Part shown: positions 14,365-22,439 of the stretch, piece by piece
Layout of the letters: each line of letters opens with the position of its first letter
Position numbering within the stretch: position 1 is the first letter of the stretch
Source: Spongiibacteraceae bacterium UBA5047
Lineage (GTDB): Bacteria; Pseudomonadota; Gammaproteobacteria; Pseudomonadales; Spongiibacteraceae
DNA length: 27,277 bases
Assembly: GCA_002415025.1 (NCBI GenBank)
Contig: DIBR01000066.1
Coordinates: 72,938-100,214 of the forward strand
Direction of reading: 5' to 3'
The notes under the pieces: model-generated
What the model saw: the letters and a program-made list of their open reading frames with translations, nothing else
Database searches by the model: none
What the model was told of the DNA's origin: nothing
Program-made: the position numbers and the translations under genes

Positions 14365-15645
14365 TTAAATGGGTAGCAGGCTGAACAGGGTGCAACCTCC
14401 CGCAAGGGGTGTGCCTGCGAACGGGCAGCTTCCGCTGCTGCCGCCGGTCAAATCCAGCAGTGGCCCGAGCAAGGCATCCAGCGGTGTGCCGGTTGGGTTG
14501 CTGGCCGAGCCACCTCCGGTCAGGGCCTCGGTGAGTGGCCCCAGAATCACACCCAATGAACCTGCGCCGCCGGCACTGCCGCCACCGGCCAGAGCCGTGG
14601 AAACCGGACCCAGAAGAGCGGGTAACAATGTGTTTTCAATCGGGTCGAGCAGTACCGACAGTTCGCCGTCGAGTGCTGCCGTCAATTGCGGCACAGCGGC
14701 TGCCAGCAGGTTGTCACCCAGCGCTGACGTTATTTGATTCACACCCGAAATAATCGGGCCGCTCAGCGTACCTTCTTGTCCGGCTTGCGCTTCTGCGAAG
14801 TTCACCGGTACAACATTGGTAAGCACATTGACCAGCAGGTTGTTTAGGGTGGTTTCCAGCGCTGCGGCGGTGGAGTCGCCGTTGTAGGCGCCGAAATGGG
14901 TCAGGGTCACAGACAAGTCAGCGAGGCCCGTGCTGAGTGTGGTGAGAATGCCGCCAAACACGGGCGCGGTTCTCGCCTCGGCAGGAATTTGTGCAAGGCC
15001 TGCATCGAAGGCCAGTGCCAGCTGGCTAACGAGTACAGACACTGAGCGTAAATCCATGTCAGGGCTGTCGCCGGGTTCGCCACCCGCTCCGGGAAACTGC
15101 GACAGCACGGGTGCCAGCGCTGCGCCCAGCGGTTCCAGCGGGGTGCCCGCCAGTGGGTTGTCGCCACCGCCGCCAGTGTCGCCACCACCTGCACTGTTGC
15201 AGTCACTACCATTGAGTGCGGTAAGCGCGCCGGGCAGGTCATTAGCGAATTCTTCTACGGAAAACTGCACGTTACCCGCTGCCGCTTCAAAGGCCGTGGC
15301 GGGGTCCTGGGTTTCTGCGGTCTGCATGAGGGCGAGTGCGATGGAATCAAGCACATCAACCAGATCGATCACAATTGCCTGACCGGCGCAGTCCAGAGTG
15401 CCTTCAAGGGGGGTGCCGGCTGCCGCACCCACAAGTTGGCCAAATACGCTTTCTGACAGCGGGGTTTGCACTTCGTCAAGAGGGCCGGAAACGCCATCCG
15501 CTACGGTACGGTTGCTTTGTGGCTGGGGGTTGCTGGCTGGCGCACTGCCAGAGCTGCCTGAGGACCCGCCACTGCAGCCGCCAAGAATCAGGCCTGCACT
15601 GAGAACTGATGTGGCAAGCACATTCCGTGTGAGTTGGTTAAGCAT
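14365..15645 (-). CDS. Glycine/alanine/leucine-rich outer-membrane lipoprotein, unknown function
   Basis: The 426-aa protein starts MLNQLTRNVLATSVLSAGLI followed by the lipobox LGGC (Cys24), with Ser at +2 favouring outer-membrane sorting. A Ser/Gly linker (25-40) leads into a low-complexity Ala/Leu/Gly-rich body. GTPL recurs at 77, 167, 386 and 411, often inside PLAGTPLEPL or GTPLDALLGPLLDL, and LGP with amphipathic helix recurs at 345, 369 and 393. Mature cysteines are 86, 149, 407 and 418. ATG 15645 has GGAGA six bases before it; the frame is open 52 codons further but that part lacks a start signal and would bury the lipobox. Similar proteins have been named collagen-like triple-helix proteins in databases, but Gly-X-Y periodicity is not visible here. 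Confidence 0.75.
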   Translation of the reverse strand: MLNQLTRNVLATSVLSAGLILGGCSGGSSGSSGSAPASNPQPQSNRTVADGVSGPLDEVQTPLSESVFGQLVGAAAGTPLEGTLDCAGQAIVIDLVDVLDSIALALMQTAETQDPATAFEAAAGNVQFSVEEFANDLPGALTALNGSDCNSAGGGDTGGGGDNPLAGTPLEPLGAALAPVLSQFPGAGGEPGDSPDMDLRSVSVLVSQLALAFDAGLAQIPAEARTAPVFGGILTTLSTGLADLSVTLTHFGAYNGDSTAAALETTLNNLLVNVLTNVVPVNFAEAQAGQEGTLSGPIISGVNQITSALGDNLLAAAVPQLTAALDGELSVLLDPIENTLLPALLGPVSTALAGGGSAGGAGSLGVILGPLTEALTGGGSASNPTGTPLDALLGPLLDLTGGSSGSCPFAGTPLAGGCTLFSLLPI

Positions 15646-15993
15646 GTTGTTTCTCCATGCCGCGAATAGAGCGGCGCATTGCAATTGTCCGACCAGCCTG
15701 GCTCGCAGCGGGGCCATTCTGGCTTCACCTGCTCTGGGGTGGTGCAGAAGCGGTGACCCGTGGTTAAGCTCGCTTTTTGCTGAGTCTACGTCATTTGCCA
15801 TGACCTAACGATTGCGCTAAGCGATTTAACCGCCAACTCCATCACAGCTTTGGTAAATGTGTGATGACGTTGAGAGCGTACAAGACAGAGACGAGGAAAG
15901 TGATACGTAATTACTACTATACAAATAGCGAAATATGCGCCTTAGCGTTATTTCTCTGATAGCTATAGCAGGCAACAAATACGAGTGATGCAG
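15646..15993. other. Long intergenic region upstream of the lipoprotein gene
   Basis: About 350 bp with no convincing gene; the 3' 100 bp (15890-15990) is clearly AT-richer than its surroundings. It holds a CATCACA...TGTGATG inverted repeat (15840-15866) and a good minus-strand -10 hexamer TATAGT (15921-15916). If that is the promoter, the lipoprotein mRNA has a leader of about 265 bases. No strong -35 was found. Confidence 0.5.
15840..15866. repeat. Inverted repeat CATCACA...TGTGATG
   Basis: Seven-base perfect arms (15840-15846 and 15860-15866) are separated by 13 bases. The half-site order is the reverse of a CRP site (TGTGA-N6-TCACA), so this is a potential RNA hairpin or another regulator's site rather than CRP. 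Confidence 0.35.
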
Positions 15994-17001
15994 CTATGCG
16001 GCTTTGGATTGGCCCGCCTGAAGCGCTACTACTGACAGAGCCATCGCTTCATCAAAGGCAATAGCGCTGTGAATGCCGCTGGCGCTTCGTATTTTGTCGC
16101 CGGGGTGTCCGCAGGTTTTACCAAACATATCAACCAGCAGCCGATGCAGCGGAGGCTCTGAAGTGCGCCCGCCTACGCGGTAGAGTGCTTCCAATACGGA
16201 GGCGGTGAGCTTTGCCGCGCGATAGGGCAAATTTCGTACGTTCGACTTGTCGCCGGTCAGTTGCTGCAGGCGGGTAATAAACTCCTGCCAGTTGACGTCG
16301 TAGTCATCGCGCACGTTGTAAATGTTGTTCAGTGCGGTATCAGATGTGGCTGACCAGAGGATGTAATCAATCAGGTTGTCTATATACACCAGCCCGGCGT
16401 TCGCGCTACCGCGGTCGATAGTCAGCATTGAGCGGTTTCGCAAGGCGTCGTCAATTTGCTCAATGAATTGACTGCCGGGGCCGATGATATTGGTGGGTCT
16501 GAGAATGACATAGGGAATGTTGTGGGCATCACCGTAACTGCGTAGAAGTGTTTCGCCATCAAGTTTGCTGTCGCCGTAACCATAGCCGGTTTTGCGCGTG
16601 GCGCTTTGTTCGTCGCAGGCGGCGTCCGGATAACCATAGACATCCACGGTCGAGAGGTGAACCAGACGTTTTAACGACAAATTGTTTCTGGATAAGGCCA
16701 TCAGGAGGGAGTGCACACCACGCAAGTTGGCGGCTTCGTAATTGTCCTGTGTGTCCCAGGTATTGGCATTGGCCGCGCAGTGAAATACGTAGTCGCACCC
16801 TTTTACGGCCTGCCGCATTACGGATGCGTTATTGAGGTCACCGTGGAAGATTTCGCAGCGTTCGCGTAGCACATGGGGCGCTGCCTCCGGCCGCCGCAAC
16901 AGCAAGCGCACCGTGTAGCCATCGTCAAGTAGGCGCCTTGCCAGGCTGCCGCCAACAAAGCCGCTAGCGCCGGTAACCAATGCAAGCGGTGAGTCTGACA
17001 A
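15994..17001 (-). CDS. NAD(P)-dependent epimerase/dehydratase, extended SDR family
   Basis: The 335-aa Rossmann protein has VTGASGFVGGSLARRLL (residues 9-25), an acidic/basic cofactor-binding segment after beta-2 (LLLRRPEAAP, suggesting NADP), FHCAANANTW, HLSTVDVYGYP, the catalytic YGDSK lysine-tyrosine pair, and RPTNIIGPGSQF. It belongs to the UDP-sugar epimerase/3-beta-HSD-like extended SDRs; the substrate is not readable. The start is TTG at 17001 with GAGG seven bases upstream, and an in-frame stop just before rules out anything longer. It is divergent from hrpB. The C-terminal 60 residues are more variable, as expected for the substrate domain. Confidence 0.85.
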   Translation of the reverse strand: MSDSPLALVTGASGFVGGSLARRLLDDGYTVRLLLRRPEAAPHVLRERCEIFHGDLNNASVMRQAVKGCDYVFHCAANANTWDTQDNYEAANLRGVHSLLMALSRNNLSLKRLVHLSTVDVYGYPDAACDEQSATRKTGYGYGDSKLDGETLLRSYGDAHNIPYVILRPTNIIGPGSQFIEQIDDALRNRSMLTIDRGSANAGLVYIDNLIDYILWSATSDTALNNIYNVRDDYDVNWQEFITRLQQLTGDKSNVRNLPYRAAKLTASVLEALYRVGGRTSEPPLHRLLVDMFGKTCGHPGDKIRSASGIHSAIAFDEAMALSVVALQAGQSKAA

Positions 17002-17106
17002 ACCAATACCTCATTTAGCTGAAAATCCGGATTATTATTGTTGCGGTATCGTCCCGGGGACGCTTCGCAGTGGGGCGTATGGTAGCGCAGTCGATAGTGG
17101 GGCTGC

Positions 17107-17137
17107 GAGAACCGGGTTCTCAGTCCTGTGGTATTAT
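17107..17137 (+). promoter_or_regulatory. Palindrome and -10 element upstream of hrpB
   Basis: A perfect palindrome GAGAACC-G-GGTTCTC (17107-17121) lies just before a TATTAT hexamer (17132-17137), 30 bp ahead of the hrpB ATG. It covers the place where a -35 box would be and no good -35 is seen, so the promoter may depend on, or be blocked by, a dimeric regulator. Inference only. Confidence 0.35.
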
Positions 17138-17167
17138 TTCCTTTCTCTCGTTGTCTGTTCGTGCTTT

Positions 17168-19666
17168 ATGTCCCTGCCAATTCACTCCGTATTGCCGCTC
17201 CTTGCAGATGCACTGGTGCAGCGAGACGAAGCCATTCTGGTGGCTGCTCCCGGTGCCGGTAAAACTACTCAGGTGCCGCTGGCCTTGCTGCAGGCGCCCT
17301 GGCTGGGCGAGCAGCGAATTCTCTTGTTGGAGCCCCGGCGGCTGGCAGCACGCACGGCCGCCCAGCGCATGGCCGAGTTATTGGGGGAGAAGCCCGGCGA
17401 AACAGTTGGCTATCGCATGCGCCTGGACAGTAAGGAATCATCGGCCACACGCATTCTCGTCGTGACCGAAGGAGTACTGACCCGGATGCTGCACAGCGAC
17501 CCCAGCCTGGAGGGTTACGGGCTGCTCATTTTTGACGAGTATCACGAGCGTTCGCTGGATGCCGATCTGGGGCTTGCACTAAGTCTGTATGCCCGCTCGC
17601 TATTTCGGCATGAAGCAAGGCCTGAATCCCCGGGGCTCAAGTTGCTGTTGATGTCGGCAACCCTGGACAGCGAATCGCTGTCGGCCCTGCTTGGGCAGGC
17701 GCCGGTCATTCGCAGTGAGGGGCGCAGTTTTCCGGTTGATATTCGCTACGTCAAAACGCCGGAGCTGCGCCATCTTATTGATGAAATGGCCACAACGGTA
17801 TGCAAGAGTCTGGCTGGCGATCTTGGCAGTTTGCTGGTCTTTTTACCGGGGCAGGCCGAGATCCGGGCGTTGGCCCGTTCACTGGAGCACCGTGTTCCTG
17901 CCAACGTCGTGTTGGCGCCTCTCTACGGGGATATGGATCTGGCTTCCCAGCGCCGCGCCATCGAACCTGCGCAGGCGGGTTGCCGAAAGGTTGTATTGGC
18001 AACCAATGTGGCCGAATCCAGCCTGACCATTGACGGCGTGAATATCGTTATCGACAGCGGCTTTAGCCGGGCCCCGCAATTTGATCCGCGAACCGGTATG
18101 ACCCGCCTGCACACAGTGCGTGTTTCGCGTGCCAGTGCAGACCAGCGTGCAGGGCGAGCCGGTCGTCTCGCGCCCGGTATTGCCTATCGCATGTGGAGTG
18201 AATCGCAGACTCTGGTGCCATTTTCAGAACCGGAAATTGCCCAGGCCGACCTGGCGCCACTGGCTTTGCAATTGCTGCAGTGGGGCGTCAGGCCGGCTGA
18301 GCTGGTCTGGTTGGATGCGCCGCGCAATGCCCCTTACCAGCAGGCGCTTGATCTCTTGCACCGGCTGGGCGCTTGCACCGACCCTGCGATTGAAGCCGCC
18401 CGTATCACCGCACACGGTGAAGCGATGGCAGCATTGCCGGTACATCCGCGTCTGGCGCACATGCTGCTGCGTTCATGTGAGTGGGGGGCGCACCAGCTTG
18501 CCTGCGATCTTGCGGCCATTCTCGCTGAGCGCGACCCCGCGCCTGATGCCGGCGCTGATATCGCGGTGCGTATCAGGCTGCTGGCAAACGGTTCGAGCAA
18601 GCAAAGCGTACTCAAGCGATTACGCCAGCAATCCCGGCAATACCTGCGACTACTCGACGTCACCTCTGCGAGCAATACACGGGGCGCAGGTCTGGAAGGC
18701 TTGTTGTTGGCGTTGGCCTACCCCGACCGTATTGCCCGGCAGCGCGCCAGCGGCAGTGAGCAATACCTCTTGGCCAACGGTCGTTCGGCTAGCCTGCGTG
18801 ATGACGATCCGCTGCGTAACAAGCCCTGGCTGGCGATAGCACAGCTGGGTGGCCGGGCGGGGCAATCGCAGGATCGTATTTATATGGCTGCGGAGTTTGA
18901 TCCGGCCTGGTTGGACACAGAATTGAGTGACATGGTGTCGGTTCACGACATCGCCGAGTGGCAGCACGATGGCAAATTGCTGCTGGAAACCCAGCTCCGC
19001 TTGGGGCGACTGGTGATTAAACGTGAGCCGGCGATCAATGTCGACGAGCAGGTCAGCCAGCGCGCGGTCGTTGGCTGGCTGCAGGAAAACGGGCTGGCCG
19101 ACTTGCCGTGGGATGAATCCTTGCGTCAATGGCAGCAGCGCATCCTTTGTTTACGTGGGCAATTTGGTGACGACAGCGAATTGCCCGACGTCTCAGACGA
19201 TTGGCTCAAGCACAATCTGGAGCAATGGTTAGTGCCCTTTCTACCGGCGATCACCCACCGTCGCCAGCTAAGAAAACTGGATCTGAAAGCGGCCTTGCAC
19301 AGCCTGTTGCCGTGGCCCTTGCCGCAACAGCTCGACGAGCTGGCACCCACGCATATCAAGGTGCCCAGCGGGTCAAACATTGCTCTTGATTACCTGCACT
19401 CTCCGCCGGTACTGGCGGTAAAACTCCAAGAGATGTTTGGTCAGAAAACCACTCCGACCATCGCCGGGGGGCGGCTGCCACTGGTTTTGCATCTGCTGTC
19501 TCCGGCGCGACGGCCCTTGCAAGTAACACAGGACCTGGAGAGCTTCTGGCAGAATGGCTACGCTGATGTAAAACGGGAATTGAAGGGGCGTTATCCGAGT
19601 CACCCCTGGCCTGACGATCCAATGAGTGCCGCGCCCAGGCGCGGCACCAAAAAACAGGGCGTATAA
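17168..19666 (+). CDS. hrpB: ATP-dependent RNA helicase HrpB (DEAH-type)
   Basis: The 832-aa length and motifs match HrpB: Walker A APGAGKTT (27-34), DEYH box in IFDEYHERSLDADLGLAL (121 on; DEYH at 123-126), SAT (163-165), VFLPGQAEI, ATNVAESSLTIDGV (278-291), QRAGRAGR (326-333), then the HA2 region and the HrpB-specific C-terminal domain (DLKAALHSLLPW, LDELAPTHIKVPSGS, LLSPARRPLQVTQDLESFWQNGY). DEAH helicases unwind RNA or RNP with ATP; the bacterial HrpB role is poorly defined. There is no Shine-Dalgarno before ATG 17168. Its stop faces the potD stop with 19 bp between. Confidence 0.97.
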   Translation: MSLPIHSVLPLLADALVQRDEAILVAAPGAGKTTQVPLALLQAPWLGEQRILLLEPRRLAARTAAQRMAELLGEKPGETVGYRMRLDSKESSATRILVVTEGVLTRMLHSDPSLEGYGLLIFDEYHERSLDADLGLALSLYARSLFRHEARPESPGLKLLLMSATLDSESLSALLGQAPVIRSEGRSFPVDIRYVKTPELRHLIDEMATTVCKSLAGDLGSLLVFLPGQAEIRALARSLEHRVPANVVLAPLYGDMDLASQRRAIEPAQAGCRKVVLATNVAESSLTIDGVNIVIDSGFSRAPQFDPRTGMTRLHTVRVSRASADQRAGRAGRLAPGIAYRMWSESQTLVPFSEPEIAQADLAPLALQLLQWGVRPAELVWLDAPRNAPYQQALDLLHRLGACTDPAIEAARITAHGEAMAALPVHPRLAHMLLRSCEWGAHQLACDLAAILAERDPAPDAGADIAVRIRLLANGSSKQSVLKRLRQQSRQYLRLLDVTSASNTRGAGLEGLLLALAYPDRIARQRASGSEQYLLANGRSASLRDDDPLRNKPWLAIAQLGGRAGQSQDRIYMAAEFDPAWLDTELSDMVSVHDIAEWQHDGKLLLETQLRLGRLVIKREPAINVDEQVSQRAVVGWLQENGLADLPWDESLRQWQQRILCLRGQFGDDSELPDVSDDWLKHNLEQWLVPFLPAITHRRQLRKLDLKAALHSLLPWPLPQQLDELAPTHIKVPSGSNIALDYLHSPPVLAVKLQEMFGQKTTPTIAGGRLPLVLHLLSPARRPLQVTQDLESFWQNGYADVKRELKGRYPSHPWPDDPMSAAPRRGTKKQGV
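19626..19647. repeat. Perfect inverted repeat at the 3' end of hrpB
   Basis: Ten-base arms GTGCCGCGCC and GGCGCGGCAC with a two-base centre lie within the last hrpB codons. It is followed on the plus strand by CAAAAAAC, so the T-run needed by a terminator precedes the hairpin on the minus strand and is absent on the plus strand. It may still slow transcription or protect the hrpB mRNA end. Confidence 0.4.
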
Positions 19667-19685
19667 GGGAGTAAGCCTGTTGCGC

Positions 19686-20759
19686 CTATCGAACTTTTAC
19701 CTCAGTCCACAGGCGGCTGATAAAACGTCGTTCTTTAGACTTGCGGGCACTGATCGTTTCCAGCGTGGCCAATTGCTCCTGGCTGGGAAATATAGCCGAA
19801 ATCGCAAGAATCTCGTCGTCAATATAAGCATTGGCAGAGGCATTGGGATTGCCGGTACCCACGATATTGCTGAGTTCTGCCGCGTTTTCCGGCGCCATCA
19901 TAAAATTGATGAATTCGTGGGCAAGTATCGGATTGCGTGCCTTGTTCGGAATCACCATGTTGTCGAGCGCAAGCACGGCGCCTTGCTTGGGTAGCACAAA
20001 GTTCACGCTGAAGTCGCGGTTGGCTTCTTTGGCATCGGCGCGAGCCTGAAACATATCGCTGGAGTAGCCGTGCGCTACCCAGACATTGCCGACCGTTAAT
20101 TCCTTGATGTAGCTCGACGAGTTAAAAGCTGCCCAGTAGGGTTTGGCTTTGAGGATAACTGCCTGCGCATCTTTCAGGTGCTGCTCGTTGGTGTCGTTGA
20201 CGGAGTAGCCCAGGTATTTCATTGCCGCGGCAAATAATTCTTCCGAATCATCCATGACGGTTACTTTACCTTTGATTTTTTCGAGCACGGCCGGGTCGAA
20301 GATAATTGACCAGTCTGCCGGGTCTATACCCAGCTCGGTGATTCTGGATTCGTTGTAACCGATCAGCGTTGTGGTGAATGCATAGGGCAGTGAGTAGGCG
20401 TTGCCGGGGTCGTAGGCTTTGTTCATAAAGCCTGCGGCCATGTTTGTCATGTTGCCGAGCTTGCTTTTATCCAGCGCCATCAGAAAGTTCTGTTTTACCA
20501 GTGCTTCCACGGCGTTCTGGGTAGGGATAACGACATCGTAGTCTCCGCCACCGGCCAGCAGTTTAGCCATCATTTCTTCGGTAGACGAAAAGTAGTCCTG
20601 AACCACTTTGCAATTGCACTGCTTCTGGAAGCGCGCAACGGTCTCATCTGCGATGTAATCGTTCCAGTTAAACAGGTGCAGCACTTTGTCGGCCGCCGCT
20701 AGCGGGGCAAGGCCCGTTGTGCCGGCAATCACCAGTAAACAGCCCAGTAGTTTCTTCAC
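19686..20759 (-). CDS. potD: Polyamine ABC transporter periplasmic binding protein
   Basis: The 357-aa protein has a signal peptide (MKKLLGCLLVIAGTTGLAPL, cleavage near AAA-D24), then the PotD/PotF hallmark VLHLFNWNDYIADETVARFQ, DYDVVIPTQNAVEAL, VWVAHGYSSDMFQA and VLPKQGAVLALDNMVIPNKA. It would bind putrescine or spermidine and pass it to PotBC. The start is GTG 20759 with AGGA eight bases upstream. It is the last gene of potABCD, 27 bp after potC. Which polyamine it prefers cannot be read with confidence. Confidence 0.93.
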   Translation of the reverse strand: MKKLLGCLLVIAGTTGLAPLAAADKVLHLFNWNDYIADETVARFQKQCNCKVVQDYFSSTEEMMAKLLAGGGDYDVVIPTQNAVEALVKQNFLMALDKSKLGNMTNMAAGFMNKAYDPGNAYSLPYAFTTTLIGYNESRITELGIDPADWSIIFDPAVLEKIKGKVTVMDDSEELFAAAMKYLGYSVNDTNEQHLKDAQAVILKAKPYWAAFNSSSYIKELTVGNVWVAHGYSSDMFQARADAKEANRDFSVNFVLPKQGAVLALDNMVIPNKARNPILAHEFINFMMAPENAAELSNIVGTGNPNASANAYIDDEILAISAIFPSQEQLATLETISARKSKERRFISRLWTEVKVR

Positions 20760-20786
20760 GGTTGTTGTCCTATCAAAAGGTCAGCG

Positions 20787-21554
20787 TTAGCTTCTCAGCG
20801 TTTGCGGCGAGAAGCGGGAAAGCGCGGTGATCAGAACCAGCGTCAACAGCATCAGCAGTGTCGACACCGCATTCACTTCAGGCGTAACAGCGATCTTGAC
20901 CATGGAGTAAATCTCTAATGGCAGGGTTGTGCTGCCAACCCCCGCAGTAAAGAAGGTAACAACGAAATCGTCAATAGATAGCGTAAAGGCCATCATCATG
21001 CCGGCAACAATGCCGGGTAGTAGCAGTGGCAGGGTAACGAGCCGAAAGCTTTGCCAGGGTGTGGCTCCCAGGTCGCGGGCTGCTTCCAGCAGGCTGTCGT
21101 CCATACCCGCCATACGTGATTGCACGGCGAGCGCGACAAAGCCGATGCTGAAACTCACGTGGGCGAGGATGATTGAAGTGGCACCCAGGGTCACGTTGAA
21201 CAGCATAAACATCAGCAGCAGGCTGACACCAATCAGAATGTCGGGCATGGCAACCGGGCCGAGTACCAGCGCCGACAACCATTTCTGCCGAAAGCGGTGC
21301 ATGGCAACGCCAGCGAGCGTGCCCAGTGTTCCGGACAGCAGGGCACTGACAGAGGCAATGATCAACGAGTTAAGCGCAGCGCGAAGCATTTCGGCATTGC
21401 CGAATAACTGGCCGTACCACTTAAAGGTAAAGCCTACCCATTCGGCGTTCAAACGCGAGTCATTGAATGAAAACAGCATGACCACCAGTAGCGGAATATA
21501 CAAAAACAAGTAGACCAGTACGGTGGCAGTGAGCAGCAATTTGTTGTTCTTCAT
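20787..21554 (-). CDS. potC: Polyamine ABC transporter permease (PotC/PotI)
   Basis: 255 aa with about six hydrophobic segments and the permease EAA loop DSLLEAARDLGATPWQSFRLVTLPLLLPGI, which contacts the ATPase. The N-terminal LFSFNDSRLNAEWVGFTFKWYGQLF and FTLSIDDFVVTFFTAG are typical of PotC/PotI. The start overlaps the potB stop by 4 bp (ATGA). Confidence 0.94.
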   Translation of the reverse strand: MKNNKLLLTATVLVYLFLYIPLLVVMLFSFNDSRLNAEWVGFTFKWYGQLFGNAEMLRAALNSLIIASVSALLSGTLGTLAGVAMHRFRQKWLSALVLGPVAMPDILIGVSLLLMFMLFNVTLGATSIILAHVSFSIGFVALAVQSRMAGMDDSLLEAARDLGATPWQSFRLVTLPLLLPGIVAGMMMAFTLSIDDFVVTFFTAGVGSTTLPLEIYSMVKIAVTPEVNAVSTLLMLLTLVLITALSRFSPQTLRS

Positions 21555-22438
21555 TTCGCCGCTCCCGGCGTGCGGCCAAGTCGACCGGCGAGAATAACCA
21601 GAATCAGGGTGATGGCTGTGAGTACCAGCGACAGCACGCTGCCGAAGGGCCAGTCGCGGGCTTCAACAAACTGCTGTTTGATCACGTTGCCGATCATAAT
21701 GCCGTTGGTACCGCCCAGGAGGTCGGGGATGGCAAAGATACCGAGCGACGGAATAAACACGAGTACGGCACCGGCATACAAGCCCGGCAGGCTCAGCGGC
21801 CAGGTAATCAGCCAGAAACGGCGCGCGCGGCTGGCGCCCAAATCCTGCGCGGCATCAAGTAGCGCCTTGTCGTGCTTCTCGAGATTGGCGTAGAGCGGCA
21901 GCACCATAAAGGGCAGGTGCACATAGACCAGGCAGGTAATAACCGCAGTGGAGCTGAACATCAGGTTAATGGGCTCAAGCCCGAACAAGGCGCTTAGCTG
22001 ATTGATGCCGGCGGTCAGCGCACCCTGCGGGCTGAAAATTATCATCCAGGCGTAGATGCGCACCAGAAAGTTACTCCAGAAGGGCAGTATTACCAGCAGC
22101 AGGAGCAGGTCTCTGTTTTTCTTGGGGCTGCGCGCGATAGTGAGCGCCAGCGGGTAGGCCATCAGGGCGCAAATGGCCGTTGTTAACAGGGCAAAGCCCA
22201 CGGATTTGAGTAGCAGGCCCAGGTAGATTGTGGACTCAAATAGCCGCTGCCAATTCTCAAGTGTAAGCTCCAGCGTCAGCTCGCCATCTTCCAGCAAATA
22301 CCAGGGCGCCAGTCCGCCGTAGTCTCCGGGGTAGCGAAAGGAGGCGAACAGCATCATCAGGCTGGGCAGGGCGAAGAACAGCAGCAGGTAAACCGCCGGC
22401 GGCAGCGAAAGTAGGGTTTTGGCCCAACGCGAGTGCAT
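21551..22438 (-). CDS. potB: Polyamine ABC transporter permease (PotB/PotH)
   Basis: 295 aa with six predicted TM segments. The EAA loop is LEKHDKALLDAAQDLGASRARRFWLITWPLSLPG; LVRIYAWMIIF, YVHLPFMVLPLYANL and IPDLLGGTNGIMIGNVIKQQF match PotB/PotH. It starts one base after the potA stop and overlaps potC by 4 bp. It forms the inner-membrane channel with PotC. Confidence 0.94.
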   Translation of the reverse strand: MHSRWAKTLLSLPPAVYLLLFFALPSLMMLFASFRYPGDYGGLAPWYLLEDGELTLELTLENWQRLFESTIYLGLLLKSVGFALLTTAICALMAYPLALTIARSPKKNRDLLLLLVILPFWSNFLVRIYAWMIIFSPQGALTAGINQLSALFGLEPINLMFSSTAVITCLVYVHLPFMVLPLYANLEKHDKALLDAAQDLGASRARRFWLITWPLSLPGLYAGAVLVFIPSLGIFAIPDLLGGTNGIMIGNVIKQQFVEARDWPFGSVLSLVLTAITLILVILAGRLGRTPGAAK

Positions 22439-22439
22439 G

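Noticed and set aside
14535..15382. Plus-strand frames rich in Pro/Ser opposite the lipoprotein
   Set aside because: Composition is the antisense image of Gly/Ala-rich codons; no start signals.
15646..15801. N-terminal extension of the lipoprotein (478-aa version)
   Set aside because: It would place the lipobox in the middle of the protein; ATG 15645 has a good Shine-Dalgarno and begins a proper lipoprotein signal.
15840..15866. CRP binding site
   Set aside because: The half-sites are in reversed order (TCACA before TGTGA) and spaced 13 bases, unlike the CRP consensus.
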